The notes under the pieces: generated by a model
What the model was told of the DNA's origin: nothing
The model's input: only the letters and a program-made list of their open reading frames with translations
Database searches by the model: none
Assembly (NCBI GenBank): GCA_964473525.1
Contig: CAYYPK010000016.1
Location: forward strand, 1 to 64,000
From: GCA-2687025 sp964473525
GTDB taxonomy: Bacteria; Poribacteria; WGA-4E; GCA-2687025
Reading direction: 5' to 3'
Length of the DNA stretch: 64,000 bases
Made by a program: the position numbers and the translations under genes
Part shown: piece after piece, positions 36,503 through 45,608 of the stretch
Position numbering within the stretch: the first letter of the stretch is position 1
How the letters are laid out: every line of letters starts with the position of its first letter

Positions 36503-37297
36503 ATGCGTGGCGCCCCCGAGGGTTCACGAGTGGACGTGTCCAGGCTTCAGAACTACCTGCGACGGATGGCGGCGACGGCATATGACGCCGTTCCTCTGCC
36601 CGGATTCACGCTCTTCTTCCACGCCACGAACGACCGAGTGCACCTGAACTACGCCATCCCGAACACCGGGGCGGCGGCGCACGCGTCCTCGTCCATCGCG
36701 GCGCTGGGCGGCGAATTCGAGAGCCGTGGGCGCACGCCGAGGCTTGAGTTTGTCGAGGAGTACGCGCCGCGTCTACCCGCTGCGTTGCGCGCCGCTGGAT
36801 TCCGTGAGGAGTACCGAGGGCCGGCGATGGCCCGCGCGCGCGGCGACGGCGCGTCCGCGTCGGACCTCCCCGGCTTCACGATCCAGACCGTCGGCGCCGG
36901 GGCTTCGGACGAGACGCTCCGCGCGATGGTCACGGCTCAGGTGCGGGGGTTCGGGGCCGGCGACGAGTGGCGGCCCAGCGGCTCGGATGTCGCCGAGCTG
37001 AGGGCGTTTCTTGCGAGCGGCCAAGGGTTCGTCGGCACACTGGGCGGAGATGTCGTGTGCGTAGCTCAGCTTGCCGCGCCGCACGACGGCATGACGGAAC
37101 TCGTAGGGGTCGCGACGCTGCCCGCGTACCGACGCCGGGGCATGGCGTCGGCCGTCAGCGCGGTCGCCACGGCGCACGCGTTCGAGTCTGGCATGGACGC
37201 GGTGTGTCTGAGCGCGGGCGATGAGGCCTCCGCGTGCATGTACCAGCGCGTTGGCTACAGAACTGTTGCGACGATGTTGGCGTACTCACGCGAGTAG
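36503..37297 (+). CDS. GNAT-family acetyltransferase
   Basis: 264 aa from the ATG at 36503; other in-frame starts (36461, GTG 36530) are possible because no ribosome-binding site stands out. The C-terminal GNAT domain (about 125-260) shows strand 4 MTELVGVATLPAYRRRGMASAV, containing the acetyl-CoA pyrophosphate-binding loop R-R-x-G-M/A, followed by AFESGMDAVCLSAGDEAS and YQRVGYRTV. The N-terminal half is a degenerate second GNAT-like repeat (NYAIPNT, PRLEFVEEY). Substrate unknown. It ends in a convergent arrangement with hypE, with a hairpin between. Confidence 0.85.
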   Translation: MRGAPEGSRVDVSRLQNYLRRMAATAYDAVPLPGFTLFFHATNDRVHLNYAIPNTGAAAHASSSIAALGGEFESRGRTPRLEFVEEYAPRLPAALRAAGFREEYRGPAMARARGDGASASDLPGFTIQTVGAGASDETLRAMVTAQVRGFGAGDEWRPSGSDVAELRAFLASGQGFVGTLGGDVVCVAQLAAPHDGMTELVGVATLPAYRRRGMASAVSAVATAHAFESGMDAVCLSAGDEASACMYQRVGYRTVATMLAYSRE

Positions 37298-37307
37298 CGG
37301 GCGCCCT

Positions 37308-37328
37308 GCGGCCCGAGCCTTCGGCCGC
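37308..37328. terminator. Hairpin between the acetyltransferase and hypE
   Basis: GCGGCC (37308-37313) and GGCCGC (37323-37328) are perfect arms around CGAGCCTTC. It lies between convergent stops and would close the long hox-hyp operon. No U-tract. Confidence 0.45.
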
Positions 37329-37338
37329 CCTCTCCTGA

Positions 37339-38382
37339 CTAGCATATCCTGGGGAGTTGCTCTCCGCTGAGCATGTCCAGCACGCGTTCCGCCCCAAGCT
37401 GGCCCGTCACGGTGACGACGCCGGGGTTGCGGTCGGTCACTTCCCCAATGCGAGCGGGGGCGCCGGCATCGACGTGTCGCGCCATGATGTCCAGCGCGGC
37501 ATCAGCGTCTTCGGGAGGCACAAAGGCGATGAAGCAGCCCTCGTTCGCCACGTACATGGGGTCCAGACCCAGGATTTCGCACGCTCCCCGGACATCCTCC
37601 AGGACGGGAACCTGCAACTCGCGTACGGAGATGTGAACGTCCGCGGCCCCGGCGATTTCGACCAGGGCGCTGGCCAGCCCGCCGCGCGTCAGGTCTCGCA
37701 AGCATCTCACGTTGATTCCCGCGGCGAGGAGCGACAGCACGGGAGCCACGAGCGGAGCGCAGTCGCTCTCGATAGTGGTCTCGAACTCCAGCCCTTCGCG
37801 GACGGCCATGATCGCCATGCCGTGCCGACCGATGTCGCCGCTCAACAGGACGACATCACCCGAACGCACGGCCGACGGGGAGATGTCGGCCTCCGTTTCA
37901 CGGACGCCAACGCCTGCCGTGTTGATGAAGAGACCATCGCCCTTGCCTCGGTCCACCACCTTCGTGTCGCCCGTCACGATGGTGACTCCAGCAGTGTCCG
38001 CGGCGCGCTTCATTTCCTGCGTCACGCGCCAGAGGGTGTCCATTGGCAGACCCTCCTCGACGATCATGCCCACGCTCAGGTGCAGAGGTCGCGCTCCGCA
38101 CATCGCGAGGTCGTTCACCGTCCCGTTGACGGCAAGAGAGCCGATGTTCCCCCCTGGGAAGAACAGCGGATCGACGATGTAGGAGTCCGTAGTGAAGGCG
38201 AGCCGCGCGCCGTCTATCGTGAGTGACGCCCCGTCGTGCCGACGCTCGGGGGTGTCGGCGCCGAATGTCGGCGCGAACATCTGCTCGATGAGAGTATGCG
38301 TGAGCTTGCCACCCCCTCCGTGCGCGAGCAGTACGTGGGGATAGTCGGCTAGCGGGATTGGGCAGACGAGGCCTTCTGGCAT
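37339..38382 (-). CDS. hypE: Hydrogenase maturation factor HypE
   Basis: 347 aa from the ATG at 38382 (GGAGGG just upstream). HypE dehydrates the carbamoyl group received from HypF on its C-terminal Cys to form the cyanide ligands of the [NiFe] site. The C-terminus ends PRIC, so the essential terminal Cys (C347) is present. N-terminal AHGGGGKLTHTLI, the ATP-binding SLAVNGTVNDLAMCGA and TGDTKVVDRGKGDGLFIN are the PurM-like signature. Full length. It is last in the hox-hyp operon, 11 bp after hypD. Confidence 0.97.
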   Translation of the reverse strand: MPEGLVCPIPLADYPHVLLAHGGGGKLTHTLIEQMFAPTFGADTPERRHDGASLTIDGARLAFTTDSYIVDPLFFPGGNIGSLAVNGTVNDLAMCGARPLHLSVGMIVEEGLPMDTLWRVTQEMKRAADTAGVTIVTGDTKVVDRGKGDGLFINTAGVGVRETEADISPSAVRSGDVVLLSGDIGRHGMAIMAVREGLEFETTIESDCAPLVAPVLSLLAAGINVRCLRDLTRGGLASALVEIAGAADVHISVRELQVPVLEDVRGACEILGLDPMYVANEGCFIAFVPPEDADAALDIMARHVDAGAPARIGEVTDRNPGVVTVTGQLGAERVLDMLSGEQLPRIC

Positions 38383-38393
38383 GTTCCCTCCGT

Positions 38394-39491
38394 CTAGGCG
38401 GGAGTCGCGATGCGGCGGTAACGGTAGTAAGCGGCGCACGCGCCTTCGGACGAGACCATCGTCGCGCCCAACGGCGATTCGGGTGTGCAAGACCCTCCAA
38501 ACGCGGCGCACTCGTCGGGCTTCGTCACCCCTTGCAGCACAAGGCCGCTGACGCACTCGCTGGGTTCATCGACGAGCACCTCAGCGACATCGAAGCGACT
38601 CTCCGCGTCGAAGGTCGCGTATTCAGGAGTCAGCGCGAGCCCGCTGGCGCCGATCTCGCCAACGCCTCGCCATTTCCGAGGGACCACGCGAAACACCTCC
38701 GCCATCACGCCACGAGCGGGGGCATTGCCGTCCCGGCGGACGGAGCGCGTGTACTGGTTCTCCACTTCGGCGCGCCCGTCTTCGAGCTGCTGGACGCACA
38801 TTAGCACGCCGTGGAGGATGTCCAGCGGCTCGAAGCCGGTGACGACTATGGGCACGCGGTACTCCCGCGCGAGCGGCTCGTATTCCGCATACCCCATGAC
38901 CGTGCAGACGTGACCGGCGGCGAGGAATCCCTGCACGCGGTTGGTCGGCGAGGAGAGGATAGTCGCCATCGCCGGTGGCACAAGCACGTGCGACACCAGG
39001 AGTGAGAAGTTGCCGATGCCTTCGCGCTTCGCCTGGTAGACGGTCATCGCATTCGCTGGCGCGGTCGTCTCGAAACCAACGGCGAAGAACACCACCTCGC
39101 GGTCGGGGTGCTTTCTGGCGAGTTGCAGGGCGTCGAGGGGCGAATACACGATGCGCACGTCGCCGCCATGCGCCTTCACCCGCAGCAGGTCAGACTCGGA
39201 GCCCGGCACGCGAAGCATGTCTCCGAAGGAGCAGAAGATGACCTCGGGTCGCGCGGCGATCTCGATCGCTTGGTCGATCAGCTCGAGCGGCGTCACGCAG
39301 ACGGGACAGCCAGGACCGTGCACCAGCGTGACACCGTCGGGGAGGAGGGTGTCGATGCCGAACTTCACGATCGCGTGGGTCTGGCCGCCACAGACTTCCA
39401 TGATCGTCCAGGGGCGGGTCGTGGCGTGCGCCAGCTCGTCCGCTAGCCTGTGCGCGGCCGCCTCGTCCCGGTACTCGTCGACGTACTTCAT
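38394..39491 (-). CDS. hypD: Hydrogenase maturation factor HypD
   Basis: 365 aa. HypD carries the [4Fe-4S] scaffold on which Fe(CN)2CO is built with HypC. Conserved motifs include MEVCGGQTHA (C34), HGPGCPVC (C62, C65), FFAVGFETTAP, and the C-terminal cluster-binding Cys residues in SECVSG, DECAAFGGSCTPESPLGATMVSSEGACAAYYRY-like text. Start overlaps the hypC stop by four bases (ATGA), so translation is coupled. Full length. Confidence 0.97.
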   Translation of the reverse strand: MKYVDEYRDEAAAHRLADELAHATTRPWTIMEVCGGQTHAIVKFGIDTLLPDGVTLVHGPGCPVCVTPLELIDQAIEIAARPEVIFCSFGDMLRVPGSESDLLRVKAHGGDVRIVYSPLDALQLARKHPDREVVFFAVGFETTAPANAMTVYQAKREGIGNFSLLVSHVLVPPAMATILSSPTNRVQGFLAAGHVCTVMGYAEYEPLAREYRVPIVVTGFEPLDILHGVLMCVQQLEDGRAEVENQYTRSVRRDGNAPARGVMAEVFRVVPRKWRGVGEIGASGLALTPEYATFDAESRFDVAEVLVDEPSECVSGLVLQGVTKPDECAAFGGSCTPESPLGATMVSSEGACAAYYRYRRIATPA

Positions 39492-39745
39492 GCCCTGGCT
39501 CCCTGCTCGTCGAGCTCAGCCAGTTCGTCCATCTCGCGAAGATACTCGAAGATGCGCGCCGCCTCCTCCTCGTCCACGCGACTGATGGCGAAGCCCGCGT
39601 GCACGATCACGTAGTCGCCTACCGAGGCGTCCGGCACGTAGCCCAGGTGCGCTTCTCTTACGGCGCCACCGAAGGTCACCTTCCCCACGCGCAGCAGACC
39701 GTCGCCGGCCACGCTCTCGATCTTCCCCGGCACGCCCAGACACAT
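39488..39745 (-). CDS. hypC: Hydrogenase maturation chaperone HypC
   Basis: 85 aa chaperone that works with HypD and delivers the Fe(CN)2CO unit to the large subunit. N-terminal MCLGVPGKI has the catalytic Cys2, and the OB-like body (VGDYVIVHAGFAISRVDEEEA) is typical. Start overlaps hypF stop by one base (TGATG) and its stop overlaps hypD start by four bases. Confidence 0.97.
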   Translation of the reverse strand: MCLGVPGKIESVAGDGLLRVGKVTFGGAVREAHLGYVPDASVGDYVIVHAGFAISRVDEEEAARIFEYLREMDELAELDEQGARA

Positions 39746-42015
39746 CAGCCTTCTCCCTCCACGCGAGCGATGGCGCCGACCAGTTGCCCAAGCGCCACGC
39801 CCCCGTCGTTCGGTGGCACGCGACGATGCCAGTGCGGACGCATCCCGGCGCGTTCGAGCCCGGCCACCGCGCGTTCGGTAAGATACCAGTTCTGGAAGCA
39901 CCCGCCGGTCAGGACGACGTCCGGGATGCCAACAGACCGCGCCACGGCAAGCGCCATCGCCGCCAGCGTGTTGTGGAAACGCGCGGCGATCTCCGCCGTG
40001 GGAACGGACGCGCGCAAGTCCGACACCGCGGCCCGCAGCATCGGCGCCCAGTCCAACACGCCTGCGCCGCTGTCGTAGCCGAACTCGTAGGTGGAACTCG
40101 ACGCGTTGGGGCCGATGGAGTGTTCAAGCATCATCGCCGCCTGTCCCTCGAACGCTGCCCGGTGCTTGAGTCCAACCAACGATGCGAACCCGTCGAAGAG
40201 GCGGCCGGCGCTCGATGTGACCGGGGCGTTCACGCCACGGTCGAGCATGCGCCCGATGACGCGGCGTTCTGTCTCGGCAAACGCCCGTATTGGTGGAAGA
40301 TCCAGCATCGCGAAGGCGTCCGCGCCGTAGGCCTCATACAGCAGCCCCGCAGCGGAACGGCGCGGCTCTCGGGCAGCGATCTCGCCGCCTGGCAAGCGGA
40401 ACGGACGAAGATGCGCCACGCGCTCGTAGCCCTCGCGAGTCGCCACCAGAAACTCGCCGCCCCATACCGTGCCGTCATCGCCGTGGCCGGTCCCGTCCCA
40501 CGACACGCCGAGTACTGGGCCCGCCAACCCCCGCTCGGCCATGCAGGCGAGAACGTGCGCGTAGTGGTGCTGCACGGCAACCATTAGGGCGCCTACGCCC
40601 TTAGCGTAGGCGGTAGAGGCGTAGTCTGGATGGGTGTCGCACGCTACCGCGACCGGCTCATGGGCGTAGAGCGCCCCGAAGTCCTTGTGGACTCGGCGAT
40701 ACGCCTCCAGGGCCTGCGGCGTGTCCAGCGTGCCGATGTGCTGGCTGACGAACGCCTTGCCCCCAGATGAGACCGCAATCGTGCTCTTCATGTGCGGCCC
40801 GACGGCAAGCACGTGAGAACCCGCGCGGCCGGTTTCGATCGAGAACGGCGCGTAGCCGCGACCGGCGCGCAGCACGGTAGTTTCCCCTCGGAACACGCGC
40901 ACGACCGAGTCGTCCACCTGGCGCGCTATGGGTCGGTCGTGGACGAGGAAGACGTCCGCGATGGCCCCGAGCCTGTCGAGAGCATCCGTTTCGTCGATGC
41001 AGATGGGCTCCTCGCTCAAGTTCCCGCTCGTCGCGACGACGGGGAACCCCACCTCGCGCATGAGCAGGTCGTGCAAGGGCGTGTAGGGGAGCATGACCCC
41101 CAGAGTTGGGGAACCGGGCGCCACTTCATCCGACACCTCGGTCGCGTGCTGGCGCTTGCGCAGGAGCACGATCGGCGCCCAAGGCGACGTCAACGCGGAG
41201 GCCTCGGCGTCCGACATGAGGCAGTCCGCTCGGGCGCGACTCAGCGTGGGATACATGACGGCAAGGGGCTTCTCCTCGCGGCGCTTCCGCTGTCGCAGGA
41301 GACGCACGGCGGAGCCGCTACGCGCGTCGACCACGAGGTGGAACCCCCCGAGGCCCTTCATCGCCAACACGGCTCCCGCGCCAACCGCGTCGGCCGCTCC
41401 ACGGATGGCCTCGGCGCCCGCTGCCCGAACGGCGCCGTCGGGGCCCCAAAGCGCCGCGGATGGACCGCACTCCGCGCACGCGTTGGGTTGCGCGTGGAAC
41501 CGCCTGTCCAGTGGATCGCGGTATTCCGCCGAACACGCCGCGCACATCTCGAACGCGCGCATTGTGGTGTTCGGCCGGTCGTAGGGCAACGCCTCGATGA
41601 TGGAATAGCGAGGGCCGCAGTTCGTGCAGTTGATGAACGGGTACCCGTACCGCCGGTCTGCTGGGTCGGACACTTCGCGGGAGCAGTCGGCGCAGATGGC
41701 CAGGTCCGGCGATATGAACGCCGATACCGAGTCCGACGCCTCGCTGGCGACGATGGTGAAGTCAGCCACGCCGCCACCGGCTGCCACGCGTTCTCGGCGG
41801 AGCGACGTTACGCGCGCGGCGGGTGGCGCCTCCGTGGTGAGCGCGCGTTCGAACGCGTCGACGGCGCTGGCCGGCGCGCGCGCCTCAACGGTGACGCCCG
41901 TCGAGTCGTTTCGCACCCAGCCGGCGATGCCGTGGCGATGGGCTATGCGGTAGACGAACGGACGGAAGCCAACGCCCTGCACGACCCCCTCTATCCTGAA
42001 CGTTACGGTAGTCAC
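39745..42015 (-). CDS. hypF: Carbamoyltransferase HypF
   Basis: 756 aa, the family's normal length. HypF converts carbamoyl phosphate to a carbamoyl-adenylate and loads it on HypE. Order: acylphosphatase domain (about 1-90, GVVQGVGFRPFVYRIA), two zinc fingers (C108, C111, C130, C133; C158, C161, C180, C183), YrdC-like domain (about 200-385, including PLAVMYPTL, LLMREVGFPVVATSGNLSEEP), and the Kae1-like carbamoyltransferase domain (about 395-756; HHYAHVLACMAE, GPVLGVSWDGTGHGDDGTVWGGE, VVLTGGCFQNWYL). It follows hypB by 9 bp. Confidence 0.97.
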   Translation of the reverse strand: MTTVTFRIEGVVQGVGFRPFVYRIAHRHGIAGWVRNDSTGVTVEARAPASAVDAFERALTTEAPPAARVTSLRRERVAAGGGVADFTIVASEASDSVSAFISPDLAICADCSREVSDPADRRYGYPFINCTNCGPRYSIIEALPYDRPNTTMRAFEMCAACSAEYRDPLDRRFHAQPNACAECGPSAALWGPDGAVRAAGAEAIRGAADAVGAGAVLAMKGLGGFHLVVDARSGSAVRLLRQRKRREEKPLAVMYPTLSRARADCLMSDAEASALTSPWAPIVLLRKRQHATEVSDEVAPGSPTLGVMLPYTPLHDLLMREVGFPVVATSGNLSEEPICIDETDALDRLGAIADVFLVHDRPIARQVDDSVVRVFRGETTVLRAGRGYAPFSIETGRAGSHVLAVGPHMKSTIAVSSGGKAFVSQHIGTLDTPQALEAYRRVHKDFGALYAHEPVAVACDTHPDYASTAYAKGVGALMVAVQHHYAHVLACMAERGLAGPVLGVSWDGTGHGDDGTVWGGEFLVATREGYERVAHLRPFRLPGGEIAAREPRRSAAGLLYEAYGADAFAMLDLPPIRAFAETERRVIGRMLDRGVNAPVTSSAGRLFDGFASLVGLKHRAAFEGQAAMMLEHSIGPNASSSTYEFGYDSGAGVLDWAPMLRAAVSDLRASVPTAEIAARFHNTLAAMALAVARSVGIPDVVLTGGCFQNWYLTERAVAGLERAGMRPHWHRRVPPNDGGVALGQLVGAIARVEGEG

Positions 42016-42024
42016 GTTGGCGTC

Positions 42025-42804
42025 CTATCGCGCCTTCAAGCACCGGTCGAGATAGTGGTACCAGCCTTCCATGCCGTCGCCCGTCTCGGCGGACAGTTCG
42101 ATGACCTCGGCCTCCGGCGCGACGCGGCCGATGCATTCCAGAGCTAGCTCGCGGTCGAAGTGGGCGGCCCCCGCCATGTCGGTCTTCGTGATGACGACGA
42201 CGTCGGCAGCCTGAAACATCGTTGGGTACTTGGCGGGCTTGTCTTCGCCCTCGGTCACGGACATGAGCACCACGCGCGCCGCCTCGCCGAGGTCGTACGC
42301 CGCCGGACACACGAGGTTGCCGACGTTCTCGATGATGACGACGTCGAGCTCGTCCATATCGAGCTTTGGGATGCAGTTCGCGATCATGTCGGCATCGAGG
42401 TGACATACGGTCCCGGTCGTGATCTGGACGACCGGAGCATCGGCGGCGCCCAGGCGGCGCGCGTCGTTGTCCGTTGCCAGGTCGCCAACGATTACGCCCG
42501 CCTCGAAGGTGTGTTGGATGTTCCGTAGGGTGCGCTCGATGAGCGCCGTCTTGCCGGCGCCGGGCGAGGAGGCGATGCTGACAACCGCGACGCCCTTCGC
42601 CATGAAGTAGCCACGGTTTCGCTCGGCGATTCGGTCGTTCTTGTCCATGAGGGAGACGCGCACCGGTACGTGCTGGTGGTCGTCGCCATGCGTGTGCGCG
42701 TGCAACGCGCCCGGCTCGCCGTCATTGTGTGTGGAGGCAGAGACGGAGGGTATCCCATCGATGGCGTAACCTTCGACATCGCCGCAGCCGCAGGTCTGAC
42801 ACAT
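42025..42804 (-). CDS. hypB: Nickel-insertion GTPase HypB
   Basis: 259 aa from ATG 42804, which shares a base with the hypA stop (TGATG). HypB inserts nickel with HypA. It has an N-terminal CQTCGCG metal motif (C2, C5, C7), a His-rich nickel-storage stretch (HAHTHGDDHQH, about 35-45), a GTPase P-loop SSPGAGKT (79-86), and IIENVGNLVCPAAYDLG carrying the Cys/His nickel site of the G domain. Full length. Confidence 0.96.
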   Translation of the reverse strand: MCQTCGCGDVEGYAIDGIPSVSASTHNDGEPGALHAHTHGDDHQHVPVRVSLMDKNDRIAERNRGYFMAKGVAVVSIASSPGAGKTALIERTLRNIQHTFEAGVIVGDLATDNDARRLGAADAPVVQITTGTVCHLDADMIANCIPKLDMDELDVVIIENVGNLVCPAAYDLGEAARVVLMSVTEGEDKPAKYPTMFQAADVVVITKTDMAGAAHFDRELALECIGRVAPEAEVIELSAETGDGMEGWYHYLDRCLKAR

Positions 42805-43145
42805 CAGGTCACCTCCAGTGATGTGAGTTCGAGCTCCATCCCTTGCAGGACGTCCGCGGCGACCGATCCGCACGTGGGGCACTCGCGGAAGATGCTGGCC
42901 GGGGAGAACTCCTCTCTGCACGTAGAGCAATAGCACAACACCGGAGCCACCCGAACGTCGAATGTCGCGCCCTCGGCCATGGTGCCGACGCTGACGGCGT
43001 CGAAGGCGAACTCCAGCGCCTCCCGGACGACGCCTGACGCCTCTCCGACAGTTACGCGCAGCACGCGGATGCGCGTGCCGCCCGCCTGTCGCGCGTGTTG
43101 CTCGGCCATCTCGACGGCGGTCGCCACCAGGCTCACTTCGTGCAT
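42804..43145 (-). CDS. hypA: Nickel chaperone HypA
   Basis: 113 aa. MHEVSL gives the nickel-binding N-terminal His2, and two CxxC motifs (C73/C76 and C89/C92, YCSTC and CPTCG) form the zinc site. HypA delivers Ni(II) to HypB and the hydrogenase large subunit. It overlaps the end of hoxW by 13 bases and the start of hypB by one. Confidence 0.96.
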   Translation of the reverse strand: MHEVSLVATAVEMAEQHARQAGGTRIRVLRVTVGEASGVVREALEFAFDAVSVGTMAEGATFDVRVAPVLCYCSTCREEFSPASIFRECPTCGSVAADVLQGMELELTSLEVT

Positions 43146-43606
43146 GCCGCAGTGTCCTCCTGGTCAGGGGTGCGCGTGTCCGCGAGCAACGCCAGCGCCA
43201 GATCAACGGCATCGGCGATGCCCCTGCGAGTCGTCTGGGACAGAGCGGAGCCGTAGTCGAAGCAGACCGCGGGCACGGTGACAAGCCACGCCTCCGGCCT
43301 GCGCCCGTAGAGGCAGTCCGCGAGCGCCAGGAGGGAGCTCGGACTAGCGATGTGGCCCAGTGGCGAGTCGGTCGGGTACTCGGTGATGTGGACGGCTTGC
43401 GCGGCGTCGCCCTCCTGCGCGACGTAAGCGTCAACGAACACGGCGCGATCGGCCCTCGCGACGACATCGGCGAGTTCCGGTGTGAGCTGGTGCGCCTCGT
43501 GGACCTCCACGGCTACGGCAGCGGTGTCTCGCACGCGTTGCGCGACGACGCGGCCAGCCGCATCGTCGCCGCGCAAGTCGTTGCCGTAGCCGATGAGGAG
43601 GGCCAC
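43133..43606 (-). CDS. hoxW: Hydrogenase maturation protease HoxW
   Basis: 157 aa from the GTG at 43606, which has GGGAG seven bases upstream. It belongs to the HyaD/HoxW endopeptidase family, which removes the C-terminal extension of the large subunit after nickel insertion. The motif IGYGNDLRGDDAAG carries the Asp metal site, VEVHEAHQLTPELAD the second conserved segment, and VFVDAYVAQEGD the third. It lies 4 bp after hoxH, whose C-terminal extension after the DPCLSCSTH motif is the expected substrate. Confidence 0.93.
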   Translation of the reverse strand: MALLIGYGNDLRGDDAAGRVVAQRVRDTAAVAVEVHEAHQLTPELADVVARADRAVFVDAYVAQEGDAAQAVHITEYPTDSPLGHIASPSSLLALADCLYGRRPEAWLVTVPAVCFDYGSALSQTTRRGIADAVDLALALLADTRTPDQEDTAACTK

Positions 43607-43610
43607 ATCG

Positions 43611-45041
43611 TCACTCCCGGCGCGCTTGGTCGAGGACGTTCCCCTCAGCGTCGAGGAGGGCAACGTGAAGCGGCATCTTCCCGACCGCATGCGTGGAGCA
43701 ACTCAGGCACGGGTCGTAGCACCGCGTGCCGGCCTCAATGCGGTTCAGCGTGCCCTCGGGGATCTCGGGTCCGTCGATGTAGTGTTTGGCGATTTGGGAC
43801 ACGGTGCGGTTCATCGCGAGGTTGTTGTGGCCAGTGGCGACGATGAGATTCACCTTCTGGATGACGCCGTTCTCGTCCACGGTGTAGTGGTGGAACAGCG
43901 TGCCGCGCGGCGCCTCGCTGACGCCGACGCCGTCCAGGTTGTTGATCCCGGCGTCCACGCGCACCCGGGAGCTCAGCACGTCGGGATCCTCGACGAGTCG
44001 CTCGACGCGCTCAATGCCTGCCTTCGTCTCGACGAGCCGGGCGTAGTGGTACATGAGCGAGGACGCCACGATGCCGTTGGTGGCTACGCGGTCCCGGTAT
44101 TCGCGGAGTTCCCGTTCCGCCTGCGGCGTGCCCATGTGCGTGCAGACGTTCAGGCGCGCGAGGGGTCCTACGCGGTACATCCCCTCGGGATACCCCAACG
44201 GCCGGTAGTACGGGAACTTGAGATAGGACCAACTCTCGGTCGCCTCGGCGATGTAGTCCTTGTAGTCGGCCTCGTCCAGGTCGTCGCCGACGACGTTACC
44301 GTCGCTGTCGACGATGCGGATCTTGCCTCCGTAGTGCTCCCACTCCCCGTCGTCGGCGACCAGCGACATGTACAGGGACAGGAAGTTGCCGAACACCTCC
44401 GCCTCGGGCTCGTACTGGTCGAGGAGGGCCTTGAACAGTGACAGTGCAAGATCGGCCGTCGCGCGCGCCTCGGGCAGCCACCCGAGTATCTGTTGACGAC
44501 CCTCCTCCGTAAGCGGCTCACGAACGCCGCCAGGCACCGTCCACGCCGGGTGCACCTTCTGGCCGCCTAGAAGCTCTATGACCTCCTGGCCGAACTGGCG
44601 GAGTCGGATCCCGGCGCGCGCCACGTCTGGGTGTGCCTGCATGATGCCGAAGACGTTGCGCTTCAGCGGGTCGCTGTCCATCCCGAACACGAGGTCCGGC
44701 GAGCTGAGGTGGAAGAAGCTCAGCGCGTGGGACTGTATCAGCTGACCCAGGTTCATTAACCGCCGCAGTTTCTCCGCCGCGGGCGGCACAGGCACACCCA
44801 GAATGGCGTCTCCGGCCTTCGAGGACGCCAGCAAATGGCTTACCGGACAGATGCCGCAGATGCGGGCGGTGATGCCGGCCATCTCGCCGAGGGGACGACC
44901 CTCGCAGAACTTCTCGAACCCGCGGAACTCCGCGATGTGGAACCGTGCCTCGTCCACCTGCCCTGCGTCGTCGAGGTGGACCGTGATCTTCGCATGACCC
45001 TCAAGACGGGTCACAGGTTCGATGGTGATGGTCTCTGCCAT
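43611..45041 (-). CDS. hoxH: Bidirectional [NiFe]-hydrogenase large subunit HoxH
   Basis: 476 aa catalytic subunit that interconverts H2 with protons and electrons. The four Ni-Fe Cys are C62 and C65 (RICGICPVSH) and C445 and C448 (DPCLSCSTH). The 25 residues after H451 are the peptide removed by HoxW. The L1 and L2 texts match group 3d-like enzymes (soluble NAD-linked). N-terminal ITIEPVTRLEGHAKI is the family start. The gene is flanked by hoxY (24 bp upstream) and hoxW. No Tat signal, consistent with cytoplasmic location. Confidence 0.97.
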   Translation of the reverse strand: MAETITIEPVTRLEGHAKITVHLDDAGQVDEARFHIAEFRGFEKFCEGRPLGEMAGITARICGICPVSHLLASSKAGDAILGVPVPPAAEKLRRLMNLGQLIQSHALSFFHLSSPDLVFGMDSDPLKRNVFGIMQAHPDVARAGIRLRQFGQEVIELLGGQKVHPAWTVPGGVREPLTEEGRQQILGWLPEARATADLALSLFKALLDQYEPEAEVFGNFLSLYMSLVADDGEWEHYGGKIRIVDSDGNVVGDDLDEADYKDYIAEATESWSYLKFPYYRPLGYPEGMYRVGPLARLNVCTHMGTPQAERELREYRDRVATNGIVASSLMYHYARLVETKAGIERVERLVEDPDVLSSRVRVDAGINNLDGVGVSEAPRGTLFHHYTVDENGVIQKVNLIVATGHNNLAMNRTVSQIAKHYIDGPEIPEGTLNRIEAGTRCYDPCLSCSTHAVGKMPLHVALLDAEGNVLDQARRE

Positions 45042-45065
45042 GATCGGTCTCCACTCAGACGCGTG

Positions 45066-45608
45066 TCAGCCGAATTTGAGGAGTTCGCGCCCAACGAGCC
45101 GCGGCTCCTCGCCCGCCACTAGCTGCCCAAGCACAGCCTGTATGCGCGCCGCGGGAGGCGGACAGCCGGGCAGATGGATGTCGACATCGACGATGTCGTG
45201 CAACGGCACGACGCGGTCGAGAAGCACCGGCAGCGCCGGATCAGAGGGAATCTGCGGCTGCGAGTCGGCCAGTTCCAGGAACGCCCGCTCCAGCACGACC
45301 TCCTTCTTGCCCAACGCGTTGCGCATGGCCGGCACGTTCGCGGTGACCGCGCAGTCGCCAAAGGCGATCAGCACGCCCGTGCGTTCGCGGATGATGCGCG
45401 CCTTCTCGACCTGCTCGTCGGTTGTAACCGCGCCCTCGACGAGCGCGACGTCGACGCCCTCCGGGTACTCCTTCACGTCGGCGATGGGGCTGTAGACGAT
45501 GTCCACCACCTTCGCGAGTTCGAAGAGCCACTCGTCGAGGTCAAGGAGAGACATGTGGCAGCCGGCGCAGCCAGCAAACCACTCGGTGGCCGCCCTTATC
45601 TTACCCAT
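45066..45608 (-). CDS. hoxY: Hydrogenase small subunit HoxY
   Basis: 180 aa cytoplasmic small subunit with one proximal [4Fe-4S] cluster. Ligands are C14 and C17 (EWFAGCAGCHMS), the Cys of AFGDCAVTAN, and the Cys in HLPGCPPPA. Shorter than the respiratory small subunits and without a Tat signal, as in soluble group 3 enzymes. The start lies 13 bases inside the hoxU 3' end, so translation is coupled. The frame at 46208, which would give a long fusion, is antiphase with hoxU and not real. Confidence 0.96.
   Translation of the reverse strand: MGKIRAATEWFAGCAGCHMSLLDLDEWLFELAKVVDIVYSPIADVKEYPEGVDVALVEGAVTTDEQVEKARIIRERTGVLIAFGDCAVTANVPAMRNALGKKEVVLERAFLELADSQPQIPSDPALPVLLDRVVPLHDIVDVDIHLPGCPPPAARIQAVLGQLVAGEEPRLVGRELLKFG

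Noticed and set aside
40792..42147. 451-aa plus-strand ORF
   Set aside because: Antisense to hypF, which is certain from its motifs.
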